Shown here: positions 33,131 through 43,996 of the stretch, piece by piece
Position numbering within the stretch: position 1 is the stretch's first letter
Layout of the letters: every line of letters begins with the position of its first letter
From: Chara braunii
Taxonomy: Eukaryota > Streptophyta > Charophyceae > Charales > Characeae
Length of the DNA stretch: 58,388 nt
Direction of reading: 5' to 3'
Assembly (NCBI GenBank): GCA_003427395.1
Contig: BFEA01000354.1
Coordinates: 940,994-999,381, forward strand
Notes under the pieces: model-generated
The model's database searches: none
What the model was told of the DNA's origin: nothing
What the model saw: the letters and a program-made list of their open reading frames with translations, nothing else
Made by a program: the position numbers and the translations under genes

Positions 33131-33774
33131 TGCATACTCCATTTCTTTCCTATCCCCTAACCTGCTAACTTTCATCTAAAACTAATATCGAATTCGGGGT
33201 CGCCATAGTCTGAAACCCCAAAAGCGGTCTTTACTTCGCCCGATTCCGTTATGGAATGGGCGAGTTACGTCTTCTCCCCTCCGCCATACTCATTTCTCTC
33301 GACCTCGCCACCTTCTGCTCTATTTTCAAATGCACCTGGTGCAGGACCGCGTCTAGGTTCACTCCCCCGTTTCATTCATCCTGTCACTGTCGCGCCCTCC
33401 CTCGTCTAGTCTCTTCTTCGTTGCCTCCCGCCCCAACTGCGCTTCACCCCGACAGGCGTCCGACCCATTTTTCCCTCTCCTCTGTGCTCGCTACTTCGAC
33501 ACTCCCGCTTTTCCTTCCCTCTCTACCTCGTCCCTTCCGATGCTAGCGCAACTCTTCTATAGCGGCCGATCCCACAGACAGTCGGGTAGCGCTCAGAGCA
33601 GCCCCAACTGTCTCAAGGGAAACTCCAACAAAAATGCCAGCTATTAGATGGTTTGAGTCGCCTCTCACCCCTATACCACCTTTCGACGACCAACCCGCAA
33701 GCAACAGTATCGCAACAGCCTTCCCCCGAACTCCCTCTGGCCCACTCCGCTTTTCAGAGCCCCAACGGGCATAC
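33131..33774. other. Pyrimidine-rich LTR interior
   Basis: A C/T-rich plus strand with short open frames; no domain. The segment 33200-33300 may be a diverged repeat of 32908-33010 (shared GATTCC and GGAA...GGCG pattern). Confidence 0.35.
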
Positions 33775-34170
33775 TCACACCCACGTCTCCGCAGCAGATT
33801 GCGGGATCAAGGCGCGGCCCTGTTGCCTTGCCTGAAGCATGGGCCCAGGGGAATCGGTCCTGGTGCAGATCTTGGTGGTAGTAGCAATTAGTCGGTCTGA
33901 GACTTCGAAGACCGGGGTAAAAAGAATCTTGTGGGTGCAGCCCAAGCAGTGCACCACTGTGTACTCTTTCACAGTGCCTTGGGTTGTTCCGCCCAAGCAC
34001 AGCCCGCTCTTTTTCGGGTCCCGGCGGGCGTGCTCACACTCAAACCTCTTACGGCAAGTAGCGGTTGGCAGTCCGTGCGCCCGCAGCAAAGTAAGGGAAA
34101 CCACGGCCACGGACCCCACCACTCCCACGCACGGGCAAAAATAAAGAAGACTCGTCGGTGTCCCGAACAC
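33775..34170 (-). CDS. Cys/Arg-rich 131-codon open frame, unknown
   Basis: The minus-strand frame contains CRKRFECEHARRDPKKSG and then CLGGTTQGTVKEYTVVHCLG followed by CTHKI, with paired cysteines that could bind a metal. I do not recognise the family. It sits inside the inverted solo LTR, so chance or a captured exon is equally possible. Overlapping open frames exist on the plus strand (33839-34144, 33931-34239), which weakens the call. There is no promoter or start evidence beyond an ATG at 34170. Confidence 0.25.
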   Translation of the reverse strand: MFGTPTSLLYFCPCVGVVGSVAVVSLTLLRAHGLPTATCRKRFECEHARRDPKKSGLCLGGTTQGTVKEYTVVHCLGCTHKILFTPVFEVSDRLIATTTKICTRTDSPGPMLQARQQGRALIPQSAAETWV

Positions 34171-34936
34171 ACCGGAATCCTTATGTCCATCAAATCAAGG
34201 CGCGCGCTTAAGGTCCTCGATTGTCGTGACGGCTTCTAGACTCGTCATTATGTCCAAGTCAAAGAATGCCGGAGCAAAATACTGATATGATGGTATAATA
34301 AAAATACTTAGAAACTCTTAATCATCAGCAGACGGTAGACGGCCCTGACGCCGCCGACGACAAAACCAAGGGGGATAGCCCCATCGGGCCCTCAACCCCG
34401 TGGTTCCGTCGCATCGCTCCCACGCTCTCGTGCCATCACTTACTGACCTCGTTCCCTAGATTTCTTAGATAAAAGTCAGGCGCCGTATTTTGCTAGCGCT
34501 AGGCCCAAGGCTGAGTCTAGTTCTGTCGAACGCTCAAATAAACAAAAATTGCGCGACACGCGGACCTACCAGGACGTATTGCAACTCCATGTTGTCATCG
34601 ATGTCGTCCTCCGCACGTACGCACAAGTCACCGGCCAGCACATCGATCAATGAGACATAATCTTTTTAATCCTAACTTAATCAAAAAAAAAAAAAAAAAA
34701 AATTCGGTCGGCGACCACGCTGACTCTTTAATCATCAACAAATAAAAGGATCACGCGCGCCTTAAATCCGCGTGTTCACACACTTTTTATCCTAGTCAAC
34801 CATCCAGTCAATCTTGACCACAGACGAAGTTGCGCCTCGCGCGATATACTTAAACTTTAATCCAGACTTTTAAACTTATTTTCAGTCGCTTGCAAAAACC
34901 AGGGCGGATACCCTTGTAAGGGTATTCGCACCGACA
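34171..34936 (-). other. First ~770 bp of the inverted solo LTR
   Basis: Non-coding. Contains a 20-A run (34682-34701) and, at about 34909-34927, the terminal palindrome TACCCTTGTAAGGGTA. An AT-rich part (34250-34330) could hold a promoter, unproven. Confidence 0.5.
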
Positions 34937-36724
34937 CTGTGTGGTCTACCTTATCACTTACTTGCCGTTGGAAGAAAAAAAAAATGATAGGCGTGAGGAT
35001 CCTGTGTGATCTACCCTTTCTATGAGAACTCTTATGAAGACCCATCAAAAGACTAACATACTAACAATATCTATTTTATGATTTTATTGAGGTGGAGGTA
35101 GAAAGAATGTGGCCTTGTGTGATCTAATCTACTATCTTAACCTTTTGATTGATATCAATCTTTTTATTATATTCCAAATGAGATTAATGATGTTTTGTCT
35201 GAATATGTCTTAAGTTGTGAATCATATGACGAGACTGGTAGTATTGACAATGTTAGCTTATACTTTCTTCTTTTAGGCGACTACATCGGGAGATTGGTCT
35301 AATAAGAAGTTAGTGAGACTACCTAGAGGAAGCTATTGCCGATGTAATATCATTTTCGATTGAATTGAAGTTCAGTACATTGAACTTCATATTGGGTCAT
35401 ATTAATAGATAGGGGTGTTAAGACCGTGTTGACTTGTGTGTGATTGCATGTCATCTTAACAAAAAAGACTCATTACGAATTTATACAAGACTACGTGTTG
35501 TTGCCTTATGATAACAGGTTGGTTCGCCAACTCAACCTTCACTCACCCTCAACAACCAAACTTTGCATCGACCTCTACACAAAAAGACATTTCTTATTTT
35601 TTTGTCATTGTCAAAAGGGTCTGTGTTTGGTCAACAAGGATCCTTGAATGACTGAAATCACATGAGACTGAATGACTAAGTCGAAAAGGGAATGTTTGGT
35701 TCAGAGGTTTGCAAGTGTAAACGTAGTGTGAGTGAAAATGAATAAAAGCTTGACTCTGTTAGAATTGTATAATGCGATTGACTCTTGTTTGCATGTCAGT
35801 AAAATGATCGGTCACACTGTTCACTGCAACCCACTGAGAAACTTACGCTATCCTAGACATTGATCCAGATGTTTCATCAACGTCCAATTTTATACATTTG
35901 GTTTGAGTACTTAACCTTGCATTTTTGTTTTCCTGACGTTAAGCATATTAAAATTATCAATAAGACTAAAAACCTTATTCATTTCATGTTCATTTCATCC
36001 GTACATGTTTGAAAGGTCAATGACCTATGTTTTCCTTTATGAATTAAACTGTTTATGAGAATGTGTTAAGTGTAAGTGACATCTCTTTGCCTAATTACTT
36101 AGTCTTATTTCATTTTATATGTATGTGTGATATGGCAAAGGAGTTTTCATGAAGAGATATGTTGAATTAACTTAATCACTAGGCAGGATGGGTATACGTC
36201 TTATGCGCGACACCCCCCCCTAATAATTCAAGCATTGAGGAGATCGTGCTTTGGAAAAGGGTTAGGTCGTGAGTCATACCTATTTAAACTATTTGTAGTC
36301 AAAGCATAATATGTGCGAACGTTCGTCAGTCGAGTCGAATTGATTTGTACGTCGGTCTGGGAGATCAATGTCCGATGCCCAACACATAAACGAGTTAGTC
36401 TTAGGCGTTCAACCACGCGTATCTCTATGCTGCGACGACCGAACAAACACCCTCGGTTGGTGCGACCACGAGTAAAAGCCTTCGCACGCGAGTCAGTAGC
36501 TCAACAGGGATACGCCTACCTAAGGGTGGTGACAACCCTTAAGGTAGAGGTGAATTATACCTCGTGGGATCTTTGTCCTGTCGCAGAGAGTTGCGAGAGG
36601 TATAGCTAACGCACACGGTTGAAGTGGTATTTTGTTAAAGTATTTTAAAACTCCTGCGTGATGCAACCGTGAGGTCCGACACTAAAATACTTTACGTCCA
36701 GGTGTGGGACCGCCACAGTCGACA
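34937..36724 (+). repeat. 3' LTR of element 2, second part
   Basis: It begins with the right half of the interrupted hairpin unit (GTGTGGTCTACCTTATCAC) and follows the same order as 42190-43974 and 54844-56619: GAGGTGGAGGTAGAA (35089), GTTGACTTGTGTGTGATTGC, ATAACAGGTTGGTT, then the terminal domain from about 36300. It ends CAGTCGACA at 36724. No PBS follows, as expected for a 3' LTR. Confidence 0.7.
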
Positions 36725-36901
36725 ATGGTTAGTGTTATCGTGTTGTTGAGAGGCATGACACGTTTTGTAAGGAGTCAAGAGGTGACCACTGCCATACAAA
36801 AATATTGTTCGCAGCCCGTAGCCTATTTGCATCTCAGACGTTGCGCTATACCTTGTCGTTTCGCATACCGAAGTAGTCATTACCGAAAAACAAAAGAGCG
36901 T
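36725..36901. other. 177-bp spacer between two LTR elements
   Basis: Unique-looking sequence with no feature that I recognise. Its last four bases, GCGT, resemble GCGC at 56620-56623 after the next element, a possible degenerate target duplication. Confidence 0.5.
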
Positions 36902-36911
36902 TGTCGGACCA

Positions 36912-36945
36912 AATACCCTTACAAGGGTATACCCTTACAAGGGTA
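36912..36945. promoter_or_regulatory. Doubled LTR-terminal palindrome
   Basis: TACCCTTACAAGGGTA occurs twice in tandem here; it occurs singly in the other copies. Confidence 0.8.
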
Positions 36946-37642
36946 TTTGACTATGCTTTTGCATTCGACACAGTGACGATGTTGGCTACCATGACAGAGT
37001 CAGTTTGAATGGAAAGGGTGCGCATGCTTTGGCGTGACACTTGAAACGAGTTCCTCAATCATTGAGGATGAGGCAAATCGGTTAGAAAATTTTGAGAGTA
37101 TGCTCGCGCGTTATTATGGCACGCACTGTGATGATTAGGATCGGTAGTAATACCCTCCGACCAAAAAGGTCGAGGTGTTGATTGGGTTAGTGATGTGTCG
37201 GGTAGATCTACGACACACACTGAGACTTGGACTGGTATCTGTCTACCTACCGGTACAGGGCATCTAAAAACGCCAGTTTTTGTTTTCTTTTGCTCGGTCT
37301 CGAGTACCCAACACATCTACCTCTACTTGGTGTGGTACCGGCCTACCTGCTACTTGAGAATTTCGCACTACTCTTAAGTGTCACGGGCCACTTTCCCCGC
37401 CACTTGAGTGTTTTCCTCGCCACGACCCTCAATGTCGCGGCCACAACTAAGTACCGGCCCCTTGGGCCTTCGGATCAACCAAGTGCTCCTGCGGGTCATG
37501 CACACACTCTGGCCAACAAGCACTCAGATAGGCATGAAGACCAGCAAGCGTGCACACACACAGACTTGGAGTTAGGCTTGGAACAGTGGTCGGGCTAAGC
37601 CCCGCTCCTGTACATATACAAGTGGTACTCCCCTTTAACTCG

Positions 37643-37722
37643 AAGAAGGAGTTAGCTCAATAGGTTTTTGGGCGGATTGTCAAGCTGAAGACACAGGGAT
37701 CAAGTCTACTCGACCCTGAGCT
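37643..37722 (+). ncRNA. tRNA-like Pol III hairpin (copy 2)
   Basis: A-box-like TTAGCTCAATAGG, B-box-like GGATCAAGTC, and arms AAGGAGTTAGCTCA / TGAGCTAGCTCCTT that pair with one G-T wobble, followed by TTTTT. Compare copy 3 at 50288. Confidence 0.45.
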
Positions 37723-38552
37723 AGCTCCTTTTTACACGGAGCTCTACTTTGTTTTTTATCCAGGCTCGGTTTGTCGGGGGCTCGAACCCGTGACCTCCGG
37801 TTCAGAATTAGTTAGCCCTCTGAAAACGAGGTCATTACACTCGGCAGTTAGTAGTAGTTGGTGGTTAGATTCTTTCTTTTATTTATTTTTACTTATTTAT
37901 TTTGTTAGATTCGTTTTCTTGTTTTTATTAGTTTTATTTCTATTTTATTTTGTTTTGTTTCCTTTTCGATTCTGTAGTTGTTCATTGTAGATTCGCTTTT
38001 ATGAATCTGCCTCTTAAATCAGGGCAGATTCGAGTTTGACCGAGGTCGCAAAAGGGTTGGCCGCTTCGGACTACGGTGCCGCAAACGCGCGAAGTTGCGG
38101 AAGGCAGAGTGCTGCGAGAAGCGGGAGGAGCGCTTCGGAGGAAAACGGGAAGGAGGAGTTGCGCAGGGGAATGGTGGAGATGACCGCGCAGAAAGAGGTG
38201 AAAATCGTGGGAGAGAAGAAGAAGAAGAAGTCGGGAGAGTGGGAGGAGAGGTGGTAAAACGCCATGAGCAGCAAGGAGATGGAGAATGAGAACGAGAAGG
38301 TAGCGAGGAGGAGAAACGACGAGGGAGAAGGCGAGGAGCAAGGGATGGAGGTGACGATTATGGTGGGGGAGACAATGACTACGGGGAAGACCGACGAAAG
38401 AACGAGCAGGGAGCGGCGGAGAGAACGAGCAGAGAAAGCAGCAAGGTATGCACGAAGGGTTGCGGGTTCGCGGCTTGGCAAACACTAGGAGTGGAGGTAG
38501 CGCATGACAGCGAGGAGAAAGGGTGGACTCGGCCGCGCAGAAGAAACAGATG

Positions 38553-38600
38553 CACGGAAGAAGAAGAAGAAGAGGAAGAAGAAGAATGAAAAGAAGGAAG
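38553..38600 (+). repeat. GAAGA tract
   Basis: Purine triplet tract; counterpart at 51228-51290. Confidence 0.85.
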
Positions 38601-38939
38601 GAGAAGAATGAGAAGAGAGAAAGGGGAAAATGGGTCTCACCTAGTCGATGCCAACGAAGTCGTGAGGGTGGATCCGTCATCCGCCCAACTCGTTCGAAGG
38701 CGCGTTTGTGCCCGTCCTGTCCTCCATGTTGTGGGCTTGGTACGCTGCATATCGTAACGGGTCATCTTGTAGAGCGAGGAACAGCAAAGTATTGACGACG
38801 ACGGTGACAACGACGTCGAGGCAAACGAGAGAGAGTAAATGGTTGGTCTTCAATCACATGACTCACCTACTCCTATCGATAGGACAACAAAATCGAATGA
38901 ATCTACCACTACGACTAGGAAAGATACATTACTCTGTAT

Positions 38940-38982
38940 ATGTGTGTGTGTGCGGACGTGGATGTGTGTGTGTGTGTGTGCA
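38940..38982 (+). repeat. (TG)n microsatellite
   Basis: TG-rich tract of about 40 bp; counterpart at 51608-51660. Confidence 0.85.
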
Positions 38983-39269
38983 TGTGCAGGGGGTGATTGT
39001 CGATCCTACGGTGGCCTCATACTTGACTTCCATCGATCAGATGATCGAAATCGTATGAATCTACTGCTAAAACAAGGAAGTATTCGCTATTACTTTTGTA
39101 TGTGCACGTGCGAGCGTGTACGTGAGTGTGTGTGTGAGAGTGTTGGGAGTGTGATCGCGTGGCTCAGTGCATGAACTTATGACGATAGGATGAGAAAAAT
39201 CGTATGAATATCCTAATGGAACATGGAGATATACATTGTCGTACTTGCTTGTTTGGTACGCGCGCGAGT

Positions 39270-39271
39270 AT

Positions 39272-39322
<51 letters not shown>
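39270..39322 (+). repeat. (TG)n microsatellite
   Basis: About 52 bp of TG followed by GAGACAGAGA. The counterpart in the 3' LTR (51966-52010) is much shorter. Confidence 0.9.
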
Positions 39323-39324
<2 letters not shown>

Positions 39325-39900
39325 ACAGAGAGAGAGATGAAAGAAAGGAAAAGTCGAGGGGCACGTGCGGATCGGAGAGGAATACGAGGAGGAAGAAGGG
39401 AAAATAAGAGTAGATCAGTCAAGCGATGAGCAGGCAAGCGCTGAAGTACGAGCAAGCATGATAGCGAGAAAAAGCAGGCGCTGGCGACATACGGGAGCGC
39501 GAGCGCAGATGCAAGCATAAACTCATGAGGTCGATAACGTAAATGGGAGCTTGATCGTGCGAAGGGCAGACACACGGTCTACAACGCAAGTTAGTGTAAG
39601 CGCCCGATCACGAGTAAGGGGCTCAAAGTGAAGCAGCAAGCGGGGGAGATTGACTTTCCCCATTAGAAAGGAACTTGGCTTGGCATTGTGGCCAGGTACG
39701 GTGCAGAAGGAGGAAGTGCGCACAGGGAGGAACGTGATCCCGTGGAATAGGAATACGCAAGAAGAAGAAGAAGAAGAAGAAGAAGCAGGCAGTCATAGCC
39801 GAGCTGCACTGTTGTGCGCTGGATGAGGCGCATGGTGGTTCTTGGGTGCATGTCGCATCTGTGAGTTGGGGATCGAGGTTGTGAGTGATACGAGAGACAT

Positions 39901-40045
39901 ACCTGACGCTGAGGCGAACGACATTGGTCGCTATCTGCTCGTACTTCGGGAGANCTGTTGTCGTCATCTTCGGCATTGTAGAGTAAGCTAGATAGGATTT
40001 GCCATCTGTAGTCTGGGCGCCGAGCGCCATATAGGATATCGCCAT
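39901..40045 (-). pseudogene. Exon-like coding segment with splice donor (copy 2)
   Basis: Minus strand: ATG at 40045 starts MAISYMALGAQTTDGKSYLA, then about 28 more residues, and ends at a textbook donor, CAG followed by GTATGT, at about 39901. An N lies at 39954. The same segment recurs at 52555-52699 and, degraded, at about 15650-15740. I do not recognise the protein. It may be a captured host exon. Confidence 0.35.
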
Positions 40046-40222
40046 TTACTCTGTGTTGATGATGATGAGACTATTCCAGCATTGTCAATTATGAGTTTTT
40101 GTTGTGTTCTTATTTGGTTGGACTCCTAATGCAGTTGTGCTTTTGGTTCGATGTCACGACTATCTGGTCACATGTGTATGATGTTGTTGATTTATGAAGT
40201 TCGCTATCGCTCATCTTCCTTG

Positions 40223-40224
<2 letters not shown>

Positions 40225-40291
<67 letters not shown>
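40225..40291 (+). repeat. (ATT)n microsatellite in 5' LTR
   Basis: 22 triplets, the same length as at 52879-52945. Confidence 0.97.
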
Positions 40292-41073
40292 TAATTTTGT
40301 TATTAGTTGCAATCAGACGCGTTTTCTTTCTTACTTCACATACATGTAAACAGATGGCACACCAAACTGGCGACAATCGCCTACTCAAAACTCAGAGATA
40401 TGGAACGCCATTTAGATGCAACCTCGCTTCACTGTGTCCACTCCACCGCTCATGCACACTCAACTCTGGATCACCCTGGATATCCCACACTCATGCACAC
40501 TATTCTTACACTCTCACTCACACACTACTACTAACACTAACTATGGCACTCTATCTCTGTCATGGCCCACTTCAACTACGGGCATCTGCTGACCGCCTTG
40601 CACAAGATGCTCGGGCAGTGCTTGTGCATGGCTCACGCAGCGATCAATGAATGGTTGGACGCTGACTATTGATTTATATTTCTATTTGTTGCTGGTCTGC
40701 CTTTTTTTCCACCAGGCCTTGGTGTACACAGTCTCGCATGATACTCGCTGACTGGACTAAGTGAGACTGGGACTGGGTACCGTTGACTCAACAAGGGTGG
40801 ACTTCACCGCTTGCCCACTGGCCTCTAGTCTGCTGTAAGCAACATTTGAAAGACCACTTCAGGACCTTCCGGAAGCCTGTGGATTTTCCCTTTCGATACT
40901 GCAACAGTTACGACCTTTACCTTTTAAAACTACAACCGCTACGACCTTTACCTTTCAGGACTACAACAACTACAACCTGGACATTTTCGGGACTGTGGCA
41001 GCTACGACCTCTATTACGACCTCGACCCGTACTTGACAGACCTACAGATCAAACCCCTACATCTATACAGACC

Positions 41074-41142
41074 TACGACAAACAAACAAACAAACAAACA
41101 AATAAACAAACAAACAAACAAACAAACAAACAAACAAACAGA
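41074..41142 (+). repeat. (CAAA)n tract
   Basis: CAAA tetranucleotide repeat with one TAAA variant, then CAGA-rich sequence and CACA/TGTGA-rich minisatellite to about 41660. Confidence 0.92.
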
Positions 41143-41702
41143 AAACGACAGACAGACATACAGACAGACAAACAGGCGGACGGACCGTGATACATAGACA
41201 TTGTGACACACATACAAACACTGTGATACATACACAAATACAGTGATACACAGTCACACAACGACACTCAGACACACCGTGCGCAGTCACATACAAAGTG
41301 CACAATCACATACACAGTGCACTGACATAGTCACGGTGCACAAACACAGTGTATGATGACACACAGTGTATAGTCACATGCACAGTACACAGTGAAAACG
41401 CACGGTTACACTGTGACCCGCACACATACAACAGACATACACGGATACACAATCAAGGTGACGGACACTGTGAAATCACGCAGTCACACAGTAACAAACA
41501 CACACAGATACTGTGACACTCATACATACACTGTGACACATACAAGGGCACAGTGAAATCAAACAGATATACACAGATACTGTGACAAACGAATACAAAT
41601 GCTGTGACAAACACAAACACATGCTGTGACACACAGACGCTGTGACGCAGGCACAGTCACACTCAGACACAGGGGTTTTTCTAAAGGAGTAAACTAACGA
41701 GG

Positions 41703-42195
41703 GTGATAAGAGGAACAAGGTCCCGAGAGATCCGCCTTATTTCCTAAGTATGCTCAAGTAAGGAAGGTGGTAATAAGAGAAGAAAGACTCTGTGAAGTCT
41801 GCCTTATTACCAACCGGCCTTACTCTGCTGAAAGGTGTGATAAGAGTAGCAAGGCTCCGAGAAGCCTGCCTTATCACAATAATGGCACGGACGGTGTAAT
41901 AAGAGTAGCAAGGCTCCGAGAAACCTTCCTTATCGCAATAATGGCACGAACGGTGTGATAAGAGTAGCAAGGATCCGAGAAGTCTGTCTTATTACCCGTC
42001 AGCGGTGCTTCAATGCAAGCGGCGGTAGGAGGAGCAAGGCACCGAGATGTTTGCCCTATTGCCCAACCGCATGGATGAAGGAAGTGGTAGTAAGAGGAGC
42101 GAGACTCCGAGAAACCCGCCTTATTACCATATGACCTTGATCTAATGCAAGACAGTAAATAGGCGAAGCAAGGCCCTTGAGGTATACCCTATCAC
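41703..42195 (+). repeat. LTR hairpin array, 8 units (copy 2)
   Basis: Units start near 41703, 41769, 41838, 41893, 41953, 42021, 42084 and 42150. Stems include GGTAATAAG/CTTATTACC (41769-41777, 41803-41811), GTGATAAG/CTTATCAC (41838 unit) and GGCGGTAGG/CCTATTGCC (42021-42029, 42055-42063), the last kept by two G-T wobbles. Several units have one mismatch. Confidence 0.82.
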
Positions 42196-43976
42196 ACGCA
42201 GACGCCCAGTGAAGATGAGTAAATCCCGAGTGGTCTACCATACTGTTACTAATCTTCTCGATAGACAGGAAAACATGAAAGCCCTGAAAAGAGGTCGATC
42301 CATTACTGACAAACCACTTCCTGATTCTACTGAGGTGGAGGTAGAAGGAATGTGACCCCGTGTGACATGTCCTACTACCTTAACCTCTTGATTCATATTT
42401 ATCTTATGATTCTATTCCAAGTAAAATTGATGATGTTTTGTCTATGTATATCTTAAAAAAAGAATCATGTATTGAAGGGGAAAACATTAACGATATTAGC
42501 TTTATACATTTTTTTCCTTCAGACGATTATCTATAGAAACTGATCTGATAAGAAGTTAGAGAGGCTGCCTAGGGGGAGTTATGTCGATGTAGTATTATTT
42601 TCAACTAAAATGAAATTCACTATATTGAACTTCAGATAGGGTCATGTCGATGGCAAAGAGGCGTTGAGACCATGTTGACCTGTGTGTGATTGCAGGTCAC
42701 CTTAACTTTCAAGAAGACTCATTATGAGTCTATACAAGACTACATGTTGTTGCCTTATGGTAACAGGTTGGTTAGCCAATTCAACCCTCACTCACCCTCG
42801 ACACCCACACTTTGCATCGACCTTTGCACTAAAAGGCATTTCTGAATTTTCGGGTTATTGTCTAAATGGTCTGTGTTTGGTCAAAATGGGTCCTTGAATG
42901 ACTAAAGTCAGATGAGGATGAATGACCAAGTCGAAAAGGGAATGTCTTACTGAAAGGTTGAAAGCGTAAGTGTAATGTGGGTGAAAGTGAATAAAAGGTT
43001 GAGTCCGTCAATAATTGTGAAATGTAATTGACTCTTGTCTGCAGGTCAGTAAAATGATCAGCCACATGCTATTCACAGCAACCCATTGAGAAACTTATGT
43101 CATCCTGAACTTTGATCCAGATGTTCCATCAGTGCGCGATTGGTTTGAGTACCCAGCCTTGCGCCTTTTCCCTGATTGTTAGGAAGATTAGGATTATTGT
43201 TAAGGCGACAAGTCTTATTCATTTCATGTTCATTTTATTTGTACATGTTTGAAAGGTCAAAGACCTATGTTTTTCCCTTGATGAATTCAGATTGTTTATG
43301 TGAATGTGTTACGTGTATATGACATCTCCTCGCCTAATTACTCAGCCTTATCTCATTTCACATGTATGTATGCTATGGTTAAAGGGTTTTCATATAGAGA
43401 TATGTCGAATGGCATGAATCACTAGGTAAGATGGGTATGTGTCTTATGAGCAACCCCTGATAATTTAAGCACTGAGAGAGATTCTGCTTTGAAAATGGGA
43501 TAGGTTATGAGTCATACCTGTAGAAACTATTTGTATCCAAAACATAGTATGTGCGAACGTCCGTCGGTCGAGTCGACCTGAATTATGAATCGGTCCGGGA
43601 GATCAGCGGCCCGATGTCCGACATGTATTCGGGTCAGTCTTAGGGGTTCAACCGCGCGTATGTCTATGCTACGGTGATCGAGCAAACTCCCTCGGCCGAC
43701 TTACCTCTGCGATTGCATGTAAAAGCCTTCACACGTGGGTCAGTAGCTCAGTAGGAATACGCTCACCTAAGGGATGGTGACAACTCCCGCAGGTGGAGGT
43801 GAGTTGTACCTCACGGTGTCTCTGTCCTGTCGCAGGGAACCGCAAGAGGTATAGCTGGCGCGCACGGTTGGAGTTGGTCTTAGCTGAAACACTTTTAAAC
43901 TTCAGTTTGATGCAACCGTGAGTTCCGACAAAAAAATTACTTTACGTCTGGGCGTGGGACCGCCTCGCCCGACAGG

Positions 43977-43996
43977 TGGCGCCGTTGTCGAGAACC
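43977..43996 (+). promoter_or_regulatory. Primer-binding site, tRNA-Asp type
   Basis: TGGCGCCGTTGTCGAGAACC begins two bases after the LTR end. The first 11 bases match the plant tRNA-Asp PBS exactly. Confidence 0.8.

Larger units (their letters stand above)
27993..34936 (-). mobile_element. Inverted solo LTR, 6.94 kb, nested in the 3' LTR of element 2
   Basis: On the plus strand it runs from TGTCG (27993) to CGACA (34936). Its minus-strand start reads TGTCGGTGCGAATACCCTTA and continues into the AAGGGTAT palindrome, a diverged match to the LTR starts at 12017, 36902 and 49569. Its minus-strand end carries the conserved terminal domain (about 28073-28350). The length is close to the ~7.05 kb LTRs of the next element. 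Flanking 4-mers CCGT and CTGT differ at one base, a possible degenerate target duplication. Removing the block rejoins a hairpin unit. No gag or pol is visible inside. Confidence 0.65.
12017..36724 (+). mobile_element. Ty3/gypsy retrotransposon 2 (plus strand), decayed and carrying a nested LTR
   Basis: A long 5' LTR (12017-21215) is followed by a tRNA-Asp-type PBS (21218), decayed gag-pol (21510-27447) and an interrupted 3' LTR remnant (about 27610-27992 and 34937-36724). The 27993-34936 block is a later inverted solo LTR. The outer limits are inferred: TG at 12017 matches the start of the LTRs at 36902 and 49569, and GACA at 36721-36724 matches their ends. No target-site duplication is evident (GCGC left, ATGG right), so the copy may be rearranged. 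The 3' LTR lacks the long block present in the 5' LTR. Confidence 0.65.
36902..43974 (+). repeat. 5' LTR of the giant-LTR element
   Basis: Order: TGTCGGACC, doubled palindrome (36912-36945), tRNA-like hairpin (37643-37720), inverted B-box-like site (about 37787), TAGATTCG/GAATCTG inverted pair (37989-38008), purine block with GAA tract, TG microsatellites, exon-like segment (39901-40045), (ATT)n, CA/CAAA-rich block, hairpin array (41703-42195), terminal domain, CCCGACA end. One N at 39954. Apparent open frames, including a 232-codon Leu/Ser-rich one (37982-38680, minus), are low complexity. By eye it is about 90% identical to the 3' LTR, except for a 2.5-kb identical block. Confidence 0.75.

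Noticed and set aside
37982-38680. 232-codon minus-strand open frame, and similar Leu/Ser-rich frames at 50641-51152, 13100-13891 and 38071-38481
   Set aside because: These are read across GAA- and purine-rich tracts, are low complexity, change frame between LTR copies, and lie in LTRs. They are not convincing genes.
41200-41660. CACA/TGTGA-rich stretch as a coding Val/Cys-rich protein (minus strand; also 53.9-54.3 kb)
   Set aside because: It is a simple-sequence minisatellite; the open frames come from its composition and appear in several frames at once.
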